Notes under the pieces: model-generated
What the model saw: only the letters and a program-made list of their open reading frames with translations
Database searches by the model: none
Told to the model about the DNA's origin: nothing
DNA from: Thunnus maccoyii
Lineage: Eukaryota > Chordata > Actinopteri > Scombriformes > Scombridae
DNA length: 64,000 nucleotides
Reading direction: 5' to 3'
Assembly: GCF_910596095.1 (NCBI RefSeq)
Contig: NC_056544.1
Location: 6,898,655-6,962,654 of the forward strand
Shown here: positions 24,640 to 35,918 of the stretch, in pieces
Layout of the letters: the number at the start of each line of letters is the position of its first letter
Numbering within the stretch: the stretch's first letter is position 1
Position numbers and translations under genes: made by a program

Positions 24640-27600
24640 GGAAAAATTGCTATTTCAAGATACGAATCAAGATATTAAGTCAATACTTTACACATATGAC
24701 ACTACTGAATCGTCCTGCTTTTCCTGAAATTAGGATGTGTGTTAATGACAGAGTTCAAGGGCTAACTGGAAACCAATAAGCAAGCGGTGCGAAGAAAAGA
24801 AAACAGAAATTAGGACAACAGAACAACTTACCTTTTTTAACAGACTGAAGACTAGAACTGAGATAATTAATTGAGCATTGCAGTTTTTCAAACAAAAATG
24901 CCAAACATTTGATGATCAAGATATCATCTCAGTATAATCTCCAGACCTCACTGTGAACAGTTTTCATTGGAACTACAGAAACATTTCCTTGGAAAACTGT
25001 TGACTGTGTTTAAAACTTTCTGCATGGCTAGAGACCACAAGTAATATTGAGTAATAAAAACATTTGTGCCTAAAAACTCAACAAAATTGTTGGTGAAGCA
25101 GAAAAAAATCAAGAAAAAGGATGTAAATTATGGCCTCAAAAAGTTATGTACACACTTCTCCTTCTCCCTTTCTTTCATCTCTCCATTATAAAACAATCAA
25201 TAGTCATCTCTTTTACTATTTCCCACAATTACCACATTCCAGACACGCACTTTCCTCGGCCATCAGGCTTTCCCAAAGCATTCTGGGGTATTTAGCCTTT
25301 CATCCTTGTCGGCTATACTCCCTGCACAATCTAACATATTGTACCCACTACAAGCAGCTGGATTTCATCTGTCTCACCCCAGCTGTTGGGGCGTAATACA
25401 GTTTGTGGTATGTCTCTGTGCACGCACATAGGTGTACAGTACTGTAGATCATGTGAACATTTATCACACTGTCACATCCCCACCCTCATACAGTGCACTA
25501 ATAATCACAGTGGAATTAGATCATTTGTTACATTGAAGATAATCCCTGTCCCTCCTGCTCGTATTCAGCTTTGAAACTCGGGGCCAAATGTCAACTTTGG
25601 GAAAGTGAAAACAAAGAAGTGTTTACTAAAATGAAAGGCAAAGGGAGGAAGTCTTTCCCTCTTACCCCCTTCTTTCTCCCTTTTTCCCACAATCTGCATC
25701 TTCTCCACATTGGTCACATTGGGCTGCAGCCAGGCGCTACACACAAAAATAAATCTGTATTACCCAAGCATTAAAGCGCCAATGGGGTTTTGTTGGCTCT
25801 TGTAAAACACCCATGAACTGTAATGAGCTGCAGTAATGCACGTAGTCAGCTAAATACAGCGTTGTTGAGTGAACACGTATAGGAGATGTTTGGTTTATGG
25901 GGTAATTATTCTCATTTTTACAAACAACTGACTATTTGCTAAGCCCCATCCCCCTTAGTTACTACCCCTGTCAAGCTTTATTCTACCCAGCACCTGGTTC
26001 ACAGTCATGACTGTGGACATGTGGAGGGTCTTTAATATGGCTACATACATGATATAATGCTAAAAAGCTGATGCTAAAGCTACAAGTTTCACGCAAAATG
26101 TCCACATCCACAGCAGTGGGTGATCCATGTAGGCAACATGTAAATGAAGAAGCAGCATTAATTACCATCATCAATAAAAATCTATAAGAATAAGAAAATC
26201 CTCTTATATACTTGTGCAGCAGTAATGCTTTATTATTTATATACTATTTATGATTTATTTATCATATACACAAGCAGCAGTGAAAGTCTTTGGTAAAGTG
26301 CTGCTACTTTTCTATTGATTGCATGTCTAAATATTAACATCGGACAGGCGTATCACACTGATTTGGGGAAAAAAGGCAGTGATATTGAAGTTCAAAGTTC
26401 AAAGAGCGGACAACAGCTGAGGAATAGGTGATAGTGAGGGACATCTCATAGTATCAGACCCGTGTGTAGGTGTAGAATATGCATGTAGCATCTGTGTGTG
26501 TGTGTGTGTGTATGTGACTATGTGCACCTCTGATTTTTCAATTCCGTGACTTCCTGAGTTCACCCGCTGGTCAGATGCTTTCTCCTCCCTTCAACCGTTT
26601 CCAAATCCTCTAAATATTTGGCAGAAACATTCATAATTATCGTGACAGATACAATGGATCATGTCAGCTCTATGTATTGCAACATGAACTCCACCCAAAA
26701 CTGTTTTCACACTCTCCTACCCATTCCGTCCTGTGCTCTCTTATTTTAGGAAAGGAATCTGCATGTAGACTGAAATGAGATGAAAAGCTCGGCACATTCT
26801 GGTTACAGGGCAGTAATTCTAGATTTATTCTATTGCATTAAGCTCTTTTGCTTTTATCTTCTTACTCACAGATGATATGTGACTAAATATTTGCGGTGAT
26901 AAAATGCAAGATACAGGTACAAATGGACAAATAATACAACAAATATGGATATTTTTCAAACGTAACAGCTGAACATAAGCTTTTCAGGGTGTTTAGTCAA
27001 TAATTTGTGTCTTCACAGGCTTTCTAAAGATCAAGTTATCTCACAACTACACCTTAGGTGGCCTAAAATTGTCCAATTAGAGCCATCCACTCAACCCCCT
27101 AAAACCATGAAAAGCCATTCCACAAGCCTAATTTTTGGCAGCCTCGCTCTTCCCTCACACTTTAATGCAGTAATTTAAATGGATTTATAATACAGCCATC
27201 AGCCAAGCTTGAAATGAAGTGTTACTTCTTCACCCCCCCCCCCCCCCCCCCCCCCGCCGTTCACTACCACATGTATCACTTCATCCATTATATTGCATGT
27301 GCCCACTCCCACTGCACTTCTTCCCAGTCAGTTAGTGTTGGCATGGCGGCAGGGCTGGTATGCCTACTGGCCCCTGAGATAAGCGCTGTTCCCAAACAAC
27401 AGCAGCCGCTTTAAATGGCCAGGCTTATATGTCTGATGATGTTGCGCCCATGTAATATTAATTAATTGATTAAAGAAAAAAAACAAACTTGAAATGTCAC
27501 AGTACGATAAAAGCCTGGAATGCCATCACATGTAGAGAAAAACAGCTAGAAATGGATTAAATCCTTTGTACTGCACATCCTTCAAGGTCTCTGGGAGAAG

Positions 27601-28098
27601 AAAAGGGATCAGCTGGTTAGTGGCCAACCAGCTGCTGCTGAGGGCATGAAAGTACCTTAACTACTTGTCTTTGTTCTCCATTAAACATGGTAAATGCTTT
27701 AAAGCGGATATAACAATAAACCAACTTTGGCAGGATGAGGCGGCCCCTTCCTTATGAAGTGCTGGAAGCCCATTGGGGAAAGTGATTAGTTGGATTGTTG
27801 TTACGTTTGACAACAAAAAAGGTCCATTCAATAAACAAAACATACTTCAACAATAGTCAAATGACTTTTATAGTATTGCTGAGCCAGAAAAAGTACTACA
27901 ACTGTCTCCTTCCCTTCTATTCTCCTCCAGATAATCATCATATAAACCTTTAATTGTATGAGAGATTTTCTCTTATGTATGAGAGGAAACCGTTAGGTCA
28001 GGCGTGTCCAGTTACAGGTTCACACTTCCCTTCATGTCCGCTACTAGGAAAGGAAGCATACAGCAAAAACATGTAGTATTAGTGAGTGACGCTCTTAC
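24640..28098 (-). other. tgm1 intron 1 (inferred)
   Basis: Region between the coding start exon and the inferred noncoding first exon. It holds a run of 23 C at 27233-27255 and a short GT repeat near 26493-26510, but otherwise no exon or family I recognise. Confidence 0.5.
27233..27255. repeat. Poly(C) homopolymer, 23 C
   Basis: Uninterrupted run of C on the plus strand, hence G on the transcribed-sense strand of tgm1. A long mononucleotide run of this type is prone to assembly error. Confidence 0.9.
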
Positions 28099-28235
28099 TT
28101 TCTCTGTGAGGACTCTTCTATGGATCAGCGGTGAAACCTCTGCTTCGTCCTGAGTAGTGATCCCTCAGTGTTTGAAAACTTTTAGAAACTTTTTTCTGTA
28201 CTCGCACTTGGTCTCGTAGAAGACTTAGATATCTG
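28099..28235 (-). other. Probable noncoding first exon of tgm1
   Basis: On the minus strand this stretch ends in CTCACAGAGAAA followed by GTAAGAG (donor at 28098-28097). It lies some 27-35 nt downstream of a TATA-like ACTTTAAG, as expected for a 5' UTR exon. The coding exon at 24627 is preceded by an acceptor 1 nt upstream of its ATG, which demands such an upstream exon. Human TGM1 also has a noncoding exon 1. The exact transcription start is inferred. Confidence 0.6.
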
Positions 28236-28320
28236 CCTGTCCAAGAATGTACTGCACGCTACTTAAAGTCCTCACACACCCCTTTCCCTTTCAGCTCTGC
28301 CCACCCCGCCCCGCCCAGAG
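28236..28320 (-). promoter_or_regulatory. Probable tgm1 core promoter
   Basis: Minus-strand TATA-like ACTTTAAGTAG at about 28260-28270 and a GC-box cluster CCCGCCCCGCCC at 28305-28316 lie directly upstream of the inferred first exon. A CA repeat follows farther upstream at 28389-28418. Position and motif only. Confidence 0.45.
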
Positions 28321-28387
28321 AAGCAGAAGCAGAGGTCCAGCTCCGTCGAGCGCAATTTGGGCGCGCTGCGTAGAAGCACGCGTACAT

Positions 28388-28388
<1 letters not shown>

Positions 28389-28418
<30 letters not shown>
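28389..28418. repeat. (CA)n microsatellite
   Basis: About 15 CA units upstream of the tgm1 promoter. Confidence 0.95.
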
Positions 28419-28420
<2 letters not shown>

Positions 28421-28559
28421 GACAAAAGTTGTTACGTAAGATTCAGCACTATTTTTCCAATGCTGAAAGGGAGTGGAAGCACGTACAATGGAGGGTAGGG
28501 GAAAAAAAACTTGTGAGTCTAAGTCATCCGCTAAACCCAGAAAAAATCAGAGGCATTAA

Positions 28560-28680
28560 CATTTTCAGGAATTATGTAGAAATATAAATACTATAATTGC
28601 CATAGAATGAAAAACGCCATAGAATAAAAAAATACACAGAATAAATAAAAAAATGTCATAGAATAAAACTGTTGAATATT
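28560..28680. repeat. Degenerate short tandem repeat (catagaataaaa)
   Basis: At least four imperfect repeats of a gccatagaataaaa / gtcatagaataaaa-like unit in A-rich sequence between tgm1 and the LINE fragment. Confidence 0.55.
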
Positions 28681-28856
28681 TCCTCACAAACAGTTGACAC
28701 CACATTAATAGACCAAAATCACAGTTTTAATTACAAATATCTTGGTTTCTGGAATGATGGATAAGCTTTGCTTCAAAAAGCACATCAAACTACATCACTT
28801 AAAGCAAAACTGGCATTCTTTTACAGAGATAAGACTTTCTTTTTTTCTTTTGGACT

Positions 28857-29510
28857 ATGGCGATACAATTTATATGCACATTCCTGCTACTTAAATCTCT
28901 TGATTCAGTACAGCATTCAGCTCTTAGATTCATAACTGGAGACAGCTTCAGAACACATCATTGTATATTATATGTGAAAGTTGGGTGGCAATTGTTGGCA
29001 GTAAGAAGGGAACAACATTGTATTCTATCTATTTACAAAGCACTAGTGGGCAAACTTCCTACATATATCTCATGTCTTCTCTATTATAGATCACCTTCAC
29101 ACTACACTAGATCTCAGGATTATTTGTTTTGTGAAGAACATCAGTACAAGTTAGTACTGAAGTTGTAAAACTGGCTTTTAAATATTTCACTCCAAACAAG
29201 TGGAACAATTTACAAAAGCTTGCTAAAATGGAAGAGCTGATCCCTCACATCCATTTCAAACATCTTTTGATAGATTTGGTACAGTGTGAATCGACGTGTT
29301 TTCTATGAGTGATGTTGATGCCTTTCCTTGAATGTCTTTGAATGTTGTCTCTGTTCGTATGTCTGCTGTAAATCGTGTTAGTTAATTTGAATTTGTACAC
29401 TGTAAATATTGTGTTTATTTTCTGTATGTTCTGTATTCAGGGCAGCCTTGGAAAAGAGAGCATGCTCTCAATGGCCCCTCTCTGCGGAAATAAAGGTTAC
29501 TAAATAAATT
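28857..29510 (+). mobile_element. 3' end of a non-LTR retrotransposon (LINE)
   Basis: The plus strand encodes the C-terminus of a LINE reverse transcriptase ORF: SVQHSALRFITGDSFRTHHC, VGWQLLAVRREQH, IYKALVGKLPTYI and HYTRSQDY. After a frameshift near 29160 it continues with FTPNKWNNLQKLAKMEELIP. A short 3' UTR follows, with a ggcagccttggaaaagagagc-type tail and aataaaggttactaaataaat. Only the last part of the element is present, as is usual for 5'-truncated LINE insertions. The clade (L2, Rex or I type) is not decided. Confidence 0.85.
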
Positions 29511-31675
29511 GCATGCAGACTGAGTGATTCAAGGGGTATTTGCAGGACATTGACTGTAACTTACCCTGGACACTTTCAGTTCCCCTTTGTTGAGTTATTT
29601 AGGAAATGTCAAAGGGTGGACAAACCAAACTCATTTTGAGCTCTGATCTGATAGAGTTCCATCTTAAGTTTAAACCATCTTACAAGCCAGGACAAGTATT
29701 TTTTATTGCATATTGCTGATGTCAAGAAGAAAAACATGATGATGAAATGTTTTTCCAATTTCCAATTCCAAGTAAGCTGTCTCAAAGATTCCAGTTCTTC
29801 CATAGCTCCACCAACCAAGGTGACACAGGAGACACTGTGATTTGGCAATAGATCATAATGAAGTAATATCTGATCAGACGTGATGATGCAAAGCTTCAAC
29901 GCATAAACCTGCCTTCTCATGTCAATCAGAGTTAAATGGCTACGTCATACCAACTAAGAACAATACAATGAAATAACATAGTCATTCCACTTATGAGAAA
30001 AAGTGTTGAAATGAAACAGAATTCTTTAGGGATCAGGTGAGAATATAATAAACTGGGTACATAAACAGACAAAATGTCCAAAAAACATAAAAGCAGTGTC
30101 TTCTAATAAGGCATATATACCAGAGTAAAAGGATTAAACAAGACATATACACATAAACATGCAGTACTTATACACATAGTATGTGCACATAAAGACTTAT
30201 AATTGGTGACTAGATTTACATGTGTGTTTAGGTTAATCGAGGTGTGTGTTGAGTGCTTCCGTGTGGCTGCAGTGTTCAGTATGGAGTCTTGACACTGACA
30301 AAATGTAGCAACAGGCCATCAGACAAGTTAAAAATATCAATGAATACATCAACAATTAAAATGGAGTGTAAAAAGAAAATAGTTTCCCTTTACCACCAAT
30401 CAGCTGTGTGACAGCCTAAGAGAACAAACTGTTATTTATTCTTGTGGTGATACAATACATTATCCTCTGTCACACGGCATAGGGGTCAAACAGCATGTCT
30501 CTGTGCAGAATAGTAACAAGAACACCGCTAAAAGCAATTAAAAACATATCGCACAGGCATACTTTTATTGAAAATCTGCAGTATATAATATAAAGGATTT
30601 ATGTTGTAATATCCTATGATGACATCTAAAACTGACATATGTTTATTCTATATTATTCTATATACTTATATTTTAGAGTATAATATATATTTTCTATTCA
30701 AATATATCATTCAGTTTAATTCAGTCATTATCCAGCAAATAGTTTTCACAACAGATATTATGACATGTCATACGGGAAAAGCACTGATGGCTAAATTCCA
30801 TTCAGGTGTGCCAATTCCAGTATTGTGTGGTTATGCTGGCTTACTCAAATGGTGGATAGATGGAACAATGATATCATTAATATCACTGGTTACACCTGTG
30901 TTTTTCCTGCTCTAACAAGTCAACGTGTCTGCAATGAAAAGGGCTCATTGAGGAATGAAGCCCTTCATAAGAATAAAGTAACAAGATAACCTTTAGGAAC
31001 TGATTTATTCAACGCTACAGTATCATTGGCACAGACTTGTGGTTTAGAGCCATATACATTAGATTTTTGTCATGACTGTTTGTATTTTGAAAAATGCAGA
31101 CCATTTACAGTTTTATTGTTGATCCTGCTGGCCTGACAGCAGCGTGATAAATGACACAGACAACATTCGCAGCTTCTGCAGAGCGGTGGGCGTGAGAGGA
31201 AACATAAAGGTGACTTGGGTTCACCGAGTATCTGAATGTAACAGATGGGACTGGGTCCCAGCTCTCACTGTACGTGGGAAACCAAACAGCCAACGGTGGG
31301 CCAAAGGAAACTTCCTGACTGTGTGAGACGTTGGGGATTGGGAAGAAAAAGTACCTTTTTTGTGTTGTGTACATTTCCACTCTGAACAAGTGAAAAATAC
31401 ACTGTTGTTCATTTAAAAAAATCTTTCTCTGCAAACATAGATTGTCCTTGTGTGCAGAAGTATCACTGAGAATATGTTTGGTATGTGCTGTATTGACACT
31501 TACCTGTTAAATAATAACCAACTTCCTCTGACTTTTACTGCCTCTTGTGAGGGTGTGTAAATGCATGCCGAGCCACAACCCACATAACTCTAAGATCTGT
31601 TGGACATGAAAAGTAGCCAGATAAAAAATAACACAGTGGATGAAAACAGCACAAACTGTATGTGCATATAACATT
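29511..31675. other. Intergenic, nothing assigned
   Basis: No exon, RNA gene or named repeat recognised. The minus-strand frame at 29920-29609 and the plus-strand frame at 30616-30915 lack family features. Confidence 0.5.
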
Positions 31676-32062
31676 AAAGGAATAGTTAAACATTTTGGGA
31701 GCTATGCTTATTTGTTTTCTTGCCAAGACTTGAGAAGATTGATACCACGGAGCCAGTTAGCATAATGACTGGAGGCAGGTGGAAACAGCTAGCATCTCGT
31801 TTGTTTATTCCGTACAAATAACAAAGTGTAAAGACAATCAATCATAGTGCTACAGGAGGTTTATGTGCTGGACTACCTTGACTATTATCTGTTTTACTAC
31901 TACTACTAGCTATTTCCCCCTGCTTCCAGTCTTTAAACTATGCTAATTTAAACTAAGCTAACGGCCTCTTGGCTGTAGCTTAAATTTAACAGACACGTGT
32001 GATAGTGGTTTCGATCTTGCATCTCTTGGCAAGAAACAGATTAAGCATATTTCCTCAAATGT
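31676..32062. mobile_element. Fold-back MITE copy 3
   Basis: Left arm aaggaatagttaaacattttggga and tggaaacagctagcatc. Right arm gctatttccccctgcttccagtctttaaactatgctaa, gctaacggcctcttggctgtag, ttcgatcttgcatctc and ggcaagaaac ... aaatgttgaactt. Same family as 21165-21760. Confidence 0.78.
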
Positions 32063-32929
32063 TGAACTTCTCCTACACCATATTTTTAGTCTATCATCTT
32101 ACTGTTGAGTGTTTGTTATAAAGGTCAGTGATTGCAACACCAGAAGTCAAAGTATTTGCAATATTGTTTCCATTACTGCTATGAGTAATGTTATCTCCGC
32201 CTTGTGGATTATATCTTGATCAGCAGCCAAAACGGAAACGGATTTTCATGTGTGATACATATTTACATTAACTTCATTTATTTCTTAAGAATTTTTCACA
32301 CCCATAAGTAGTGGGAGTGGAATATTTGCCATTCAAAATTACTGTTGTTGCTCTGATCCATGAAATTCATGACAAAGTTCATTGTGAAATCAAGCACTGA
32401 GGGTTTTTTTCATCACGTAGTGTGATGAAATGTGTCTGCGTATGTCTGTGTAATTTGAAGTCTTAATCACTTGCCATGTTCATTCACAGTTTGCCCTGTG
32501 GGGCTGATTCATACGCTGCAGTTGCTGTGGAGATGAACACAAACAGATAAATCCAACAATCCAGAAACTCTGTCATACTTGCTCTCTGCTCCCAACTCTC
32601 TTCATTAACAAAAGAATCTTCAACTTGTTATATTTCATTTCTTCTGTATGTATTAAAGGCAAAGCAGTGTGCTTTCTGAACACATTTTAGATAGGAAACA
32701 CTTTCTTTCCTGAAAAGTACTGAATAATTTAGTAGAGAGCAGACCAGAATTTATTATAGTTTCCATATGTTTCAGCCTGTTCCAAGCTTTTTGTTATCTC
32801 CATACATTGTCTGAGTGTGTACAGCCATGCAAGCTCTGAGAGGCTGCACAGTGTTGCTTTGAGTGATGCCCAAATGAACATTGACATAGGTTTTTCTCCT
32901 GTTCATACAAACCATTAGAATATCCCTTC

Positions 32930-33300
32930 ATAATGCACTTACAATGTAAGTGATGGGGACCAAAATCCACAATCCTCCTTATGTGCAAAAATGTATTTAA
33001 AAGTTTATCTGAAGCTAATATGAAGCTTCAGCTGTCTGTCAAATCTAGTAGATATCTTTCAACATTAGTCTTTTCAGTGTCCTCTTTTTGTTACTTCCAC
33101 CACAGCTCAACAGAGAAACACTGTCCGAGGAGACACAAAGAGGGAATTTGATGCTAAAAAGACTGTAAATTTGGCAGATATCCACTTGATGTGACTAACT
33201 CAGACTGCTGAAGCCTCATATAAGCTTCAGTTCAACTTTTAAATGCATTTTTGCACAAAATGACTGTGTGGACACACTGTGGATTTTGGCCTCCATCACA
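32930..33300. mobile_element. Second fold-back element (distinct family)
   Basis: Left arm: ggaccaaaatccacaatcc, then gcaaaaatg-atttaaaagtt and gaagctaatatgaagcttcag. The right arm is the inverse: gaagcctcatataagcttcag, aacttttaaatgcatttttgc and actgtggattttggcctcc. Between the arms lies ttggcagatatccacttg, mirrored by agatatctttcaac. A noncoding inverted-repeat MITE in the tgm1-nop9 spacer. Confidence 0.72.
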
Positions 33301-33869
33301 TTTGAAGGGGATCTTTTAATACTCAATATGAACAGGAGGAATGATTACAGCGAGGAAAACGTCTTTCACTGTTCATATGGACACCTGTTATTTTAAGACA
33401 AACTTGAAAAAATGTGAACTGTTTTTCAATTAAACATAAGATATAGGCTGTATTTGAAATAAAATAGAGCTCATGACCTCAATGATAAAACCGTCAGGGA
33501 GGAATGCACTATATTTATTATATGATGGTACAGGAAAGAAACATTGTTCTCCACCAAAGACAAACTGAAAGCAAAGAGTCAATAGAGCATTCTGATTGAT
33601 TTGGGGGCAAAAGTTCCTCTTGTGCTTGCTGGAATATATACAGTATATTAATCATGGCATTTTTTTTTTTTTGATAAAGGTATCAATTTAAGCTCTCATT
33701 CAATAACCTTTTCTCCATCCTTCTCTGGCACATAAGAAAATCCTATCTTGTCCTGTCATGTTTTGCAGTCATTCATTAAAAAAAACTCACCAAAACCAGG
33801 GCTGATGGCCTTTTAGTACGCCCACAAAATGAAAAATAGATAGCAGCTAGCATACTGATGTGGGCTACT

Positions 33870-34175
33870 TAAGGTAATGATGCGGCACCGCTGGCCTTCT
33901 TCTGGCCCGGAAAAAATGGATGTGAGCCTGAAACATCCCAAATCAAATGTGGGCCTGTCTTGGTATGAATGCGGTGCGCTCGCTGGATGTGGGCCAGTTC
34001 TGGTTTATCTTGTTAGTTCTTGGTTGACATATAGCATTGCCATGGTTTGCTTGTGGCCCAGATCTGGGAAACAGGAGCGGGCCGCCCAAATGAAGTCATT
34101 CCTTGCGGTATGTGGGCCGGATGAAAGTGCCGAAAGTGTTGGGTGTGGGCCGGATCTGGACCACAGCAATTTTGC
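33870..34175. repeat. Degenerate GGGCCGGATCTGG-type repeat
   Basis: Repeated tgtgggcc / ggcccagatctgg / gggccggatctgg motifs at roughly 33900, 33945, 33990, 34050, 34115 and 34145. It reads as a decayed dispersed fish repeat built from internally repetitive units. The apparent 102-codon frame across it has no family match. Confidence 0.6.
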
Positions 34176-35918
34176 TATCTTATAATTATAATTCAAGTCA
34201 TGCTTATGGGTGAAGTCATGACTCACTGGTTGTTGTACGGGTCTTTTTTTTTGTTGTTTTGATTGAGTCACATGCCCTGTGCTCCAGTAGACACCTCAGG
34301 TCATTACTTCATACAGTGAGATGTTGAGTGAGTATAAACCTACAGTCTATGGTATAAACACCGTCTGCCTCTGCCAACACAGTCAACATGCTGCCCTCTA
34401 GTGGTGTGTAGTGACAATACAACGAACATACTCTATAAGAATGATTCAATTTTGATATCTGGACTAATTTATTATCTGGTTGGTATAGGATGATAGGCAA
34501 TATTGTATATCTGTACTAATGTATTAAAAGAATTAATCTGACAATGAAAGCGAAACAGCTTCTACATTTAACCCTGATGGGTCCAACAATGACACTACTT
34601 CTTGATAGGCTGTTTTTAGTAGCATTGGAAGTCTACCACTTTTTGTGGAGTCTTCATTTTGCACATGTAACAAATCGTAATGTAGTTTTTTTTTGTAGTT
34701 TAATAAACACTTTTAAACAAGCTGTTCTGTGACAGCAAGCTGTTACAATATGATTCACATACTTTATTTGTTGGCAAAATAGTGTAACTTGTTTGGAATA
34801 TAAAGGGAATAATAATTTGTTCATTTCTTTTGCTTTTCTTTCTTTTTTTCTTTTTTTTAGTAAAAGCTGATTAATACTAAATGCTGTACCGGCATAGACT
34901 GTATAAAATAGTGCTGTACATATACAGTATATATGACGCAGCCCACTACTACGTCATCACTACGCGTCAAAAACACATCGCCTGTGTCAGGTCTACATGT
35001 CCCACACGTGAGTTAAACAACATTGTTGTCTGTCACAAATTGTGTTTTTGTCGACTCCTATTTTGCAAAAGTTAAGCTAAATGCCATCCTCGACTGTTTG
35101 TTATGAATTTGTCAAAATGTCTGCCTGTTCCGAAAAACATCGAGATAGTTTGTGTAGTTATGTGCAGGGAGTTAGCATGGAGGGCTACAGGTCGTCTGTC
35201 AGCAAGACTCCCTTCACAGAATATAGAAATGTAATGTGTCGCCGGTTTTTGGCAACTACATAAACTGCGTAAACCCTGATACAGGACATTCTCTGAATCA
35301 TTATTCATTTGTAAGTTCGGAATTCATTAATCTGACCCAACAATTCAACATCCCTTATTTATATCCGATTTAGATAGATGGATAAATATTTATTTCAGAG
35401 GGAAGTTAAAATGCCACAGCAACCACTCAACATAAATCACATTAATAAAAAAACAAAGAGGCAAAAAGGGCGAAAGAAACAAATGCAATTAAAGGCTAAA
35501 TTATATATTATTATTATTTCCTGCTTGGCCTCAATTTTCTACCAATTCATTAGGGAGGATGGCCAGATCGAAAACACAATAATCGATACGTAGCTACTCA
35601 AACAGTACTGATTTAGTAGCCTTACATATCTACCACAACATATTGTGTTGTAGTATTCCCTCTAATATAGAAACGATTCTTTCATTGTTTGTAATTTGAC
35701 TGTCCGTATTTTATTTACAGTAAAGTATTACAAAGTTCTCTTTGCATCAAGTTCAAATATTTTAGTATGATAACAAAGTATTAGGGAGTTGACCACTGCA
35801 TCCTAGTGATAACTTTACAGTGCCTCTATTGCCCTGTTTCAGCCTGAAGATTAACGTGTGAACATCCTCTGAAACCATCACTTTCTGCTGGTAACCTGCA
35901 TGTTGTGAGGTTTGAGTT
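34176..35918 (+). other. nop9 upstream region, unresolved
   Basis: Mostly AT-rich. The segment at about 34935-35290 is richer in CG, with tacgtcatcactacgcg near 34950 (CRE-like), a donor-like cacacGTGAGT at 35004-35013 and a 60-codon frame at 35081-35263 that I do not recognise. It could be an upstream promoter or 5' UTR exon of nop9, or an unannotated transcript. No TATA box was seen next to the nop9 ATG. Confidence 0.3.

Noticed and set aside
29609..29920. 103-codon minus-strand frame
   Set aside because: Not recognisable as a family, no splice context or codon pattern of a gene; left as noncoding spacer.
30616..30915. 99-codon plus-strand frame
   Set aside because: AT-rich with Ile/Tyr/Phe-biased N-terminal half; no signal of a real protein.
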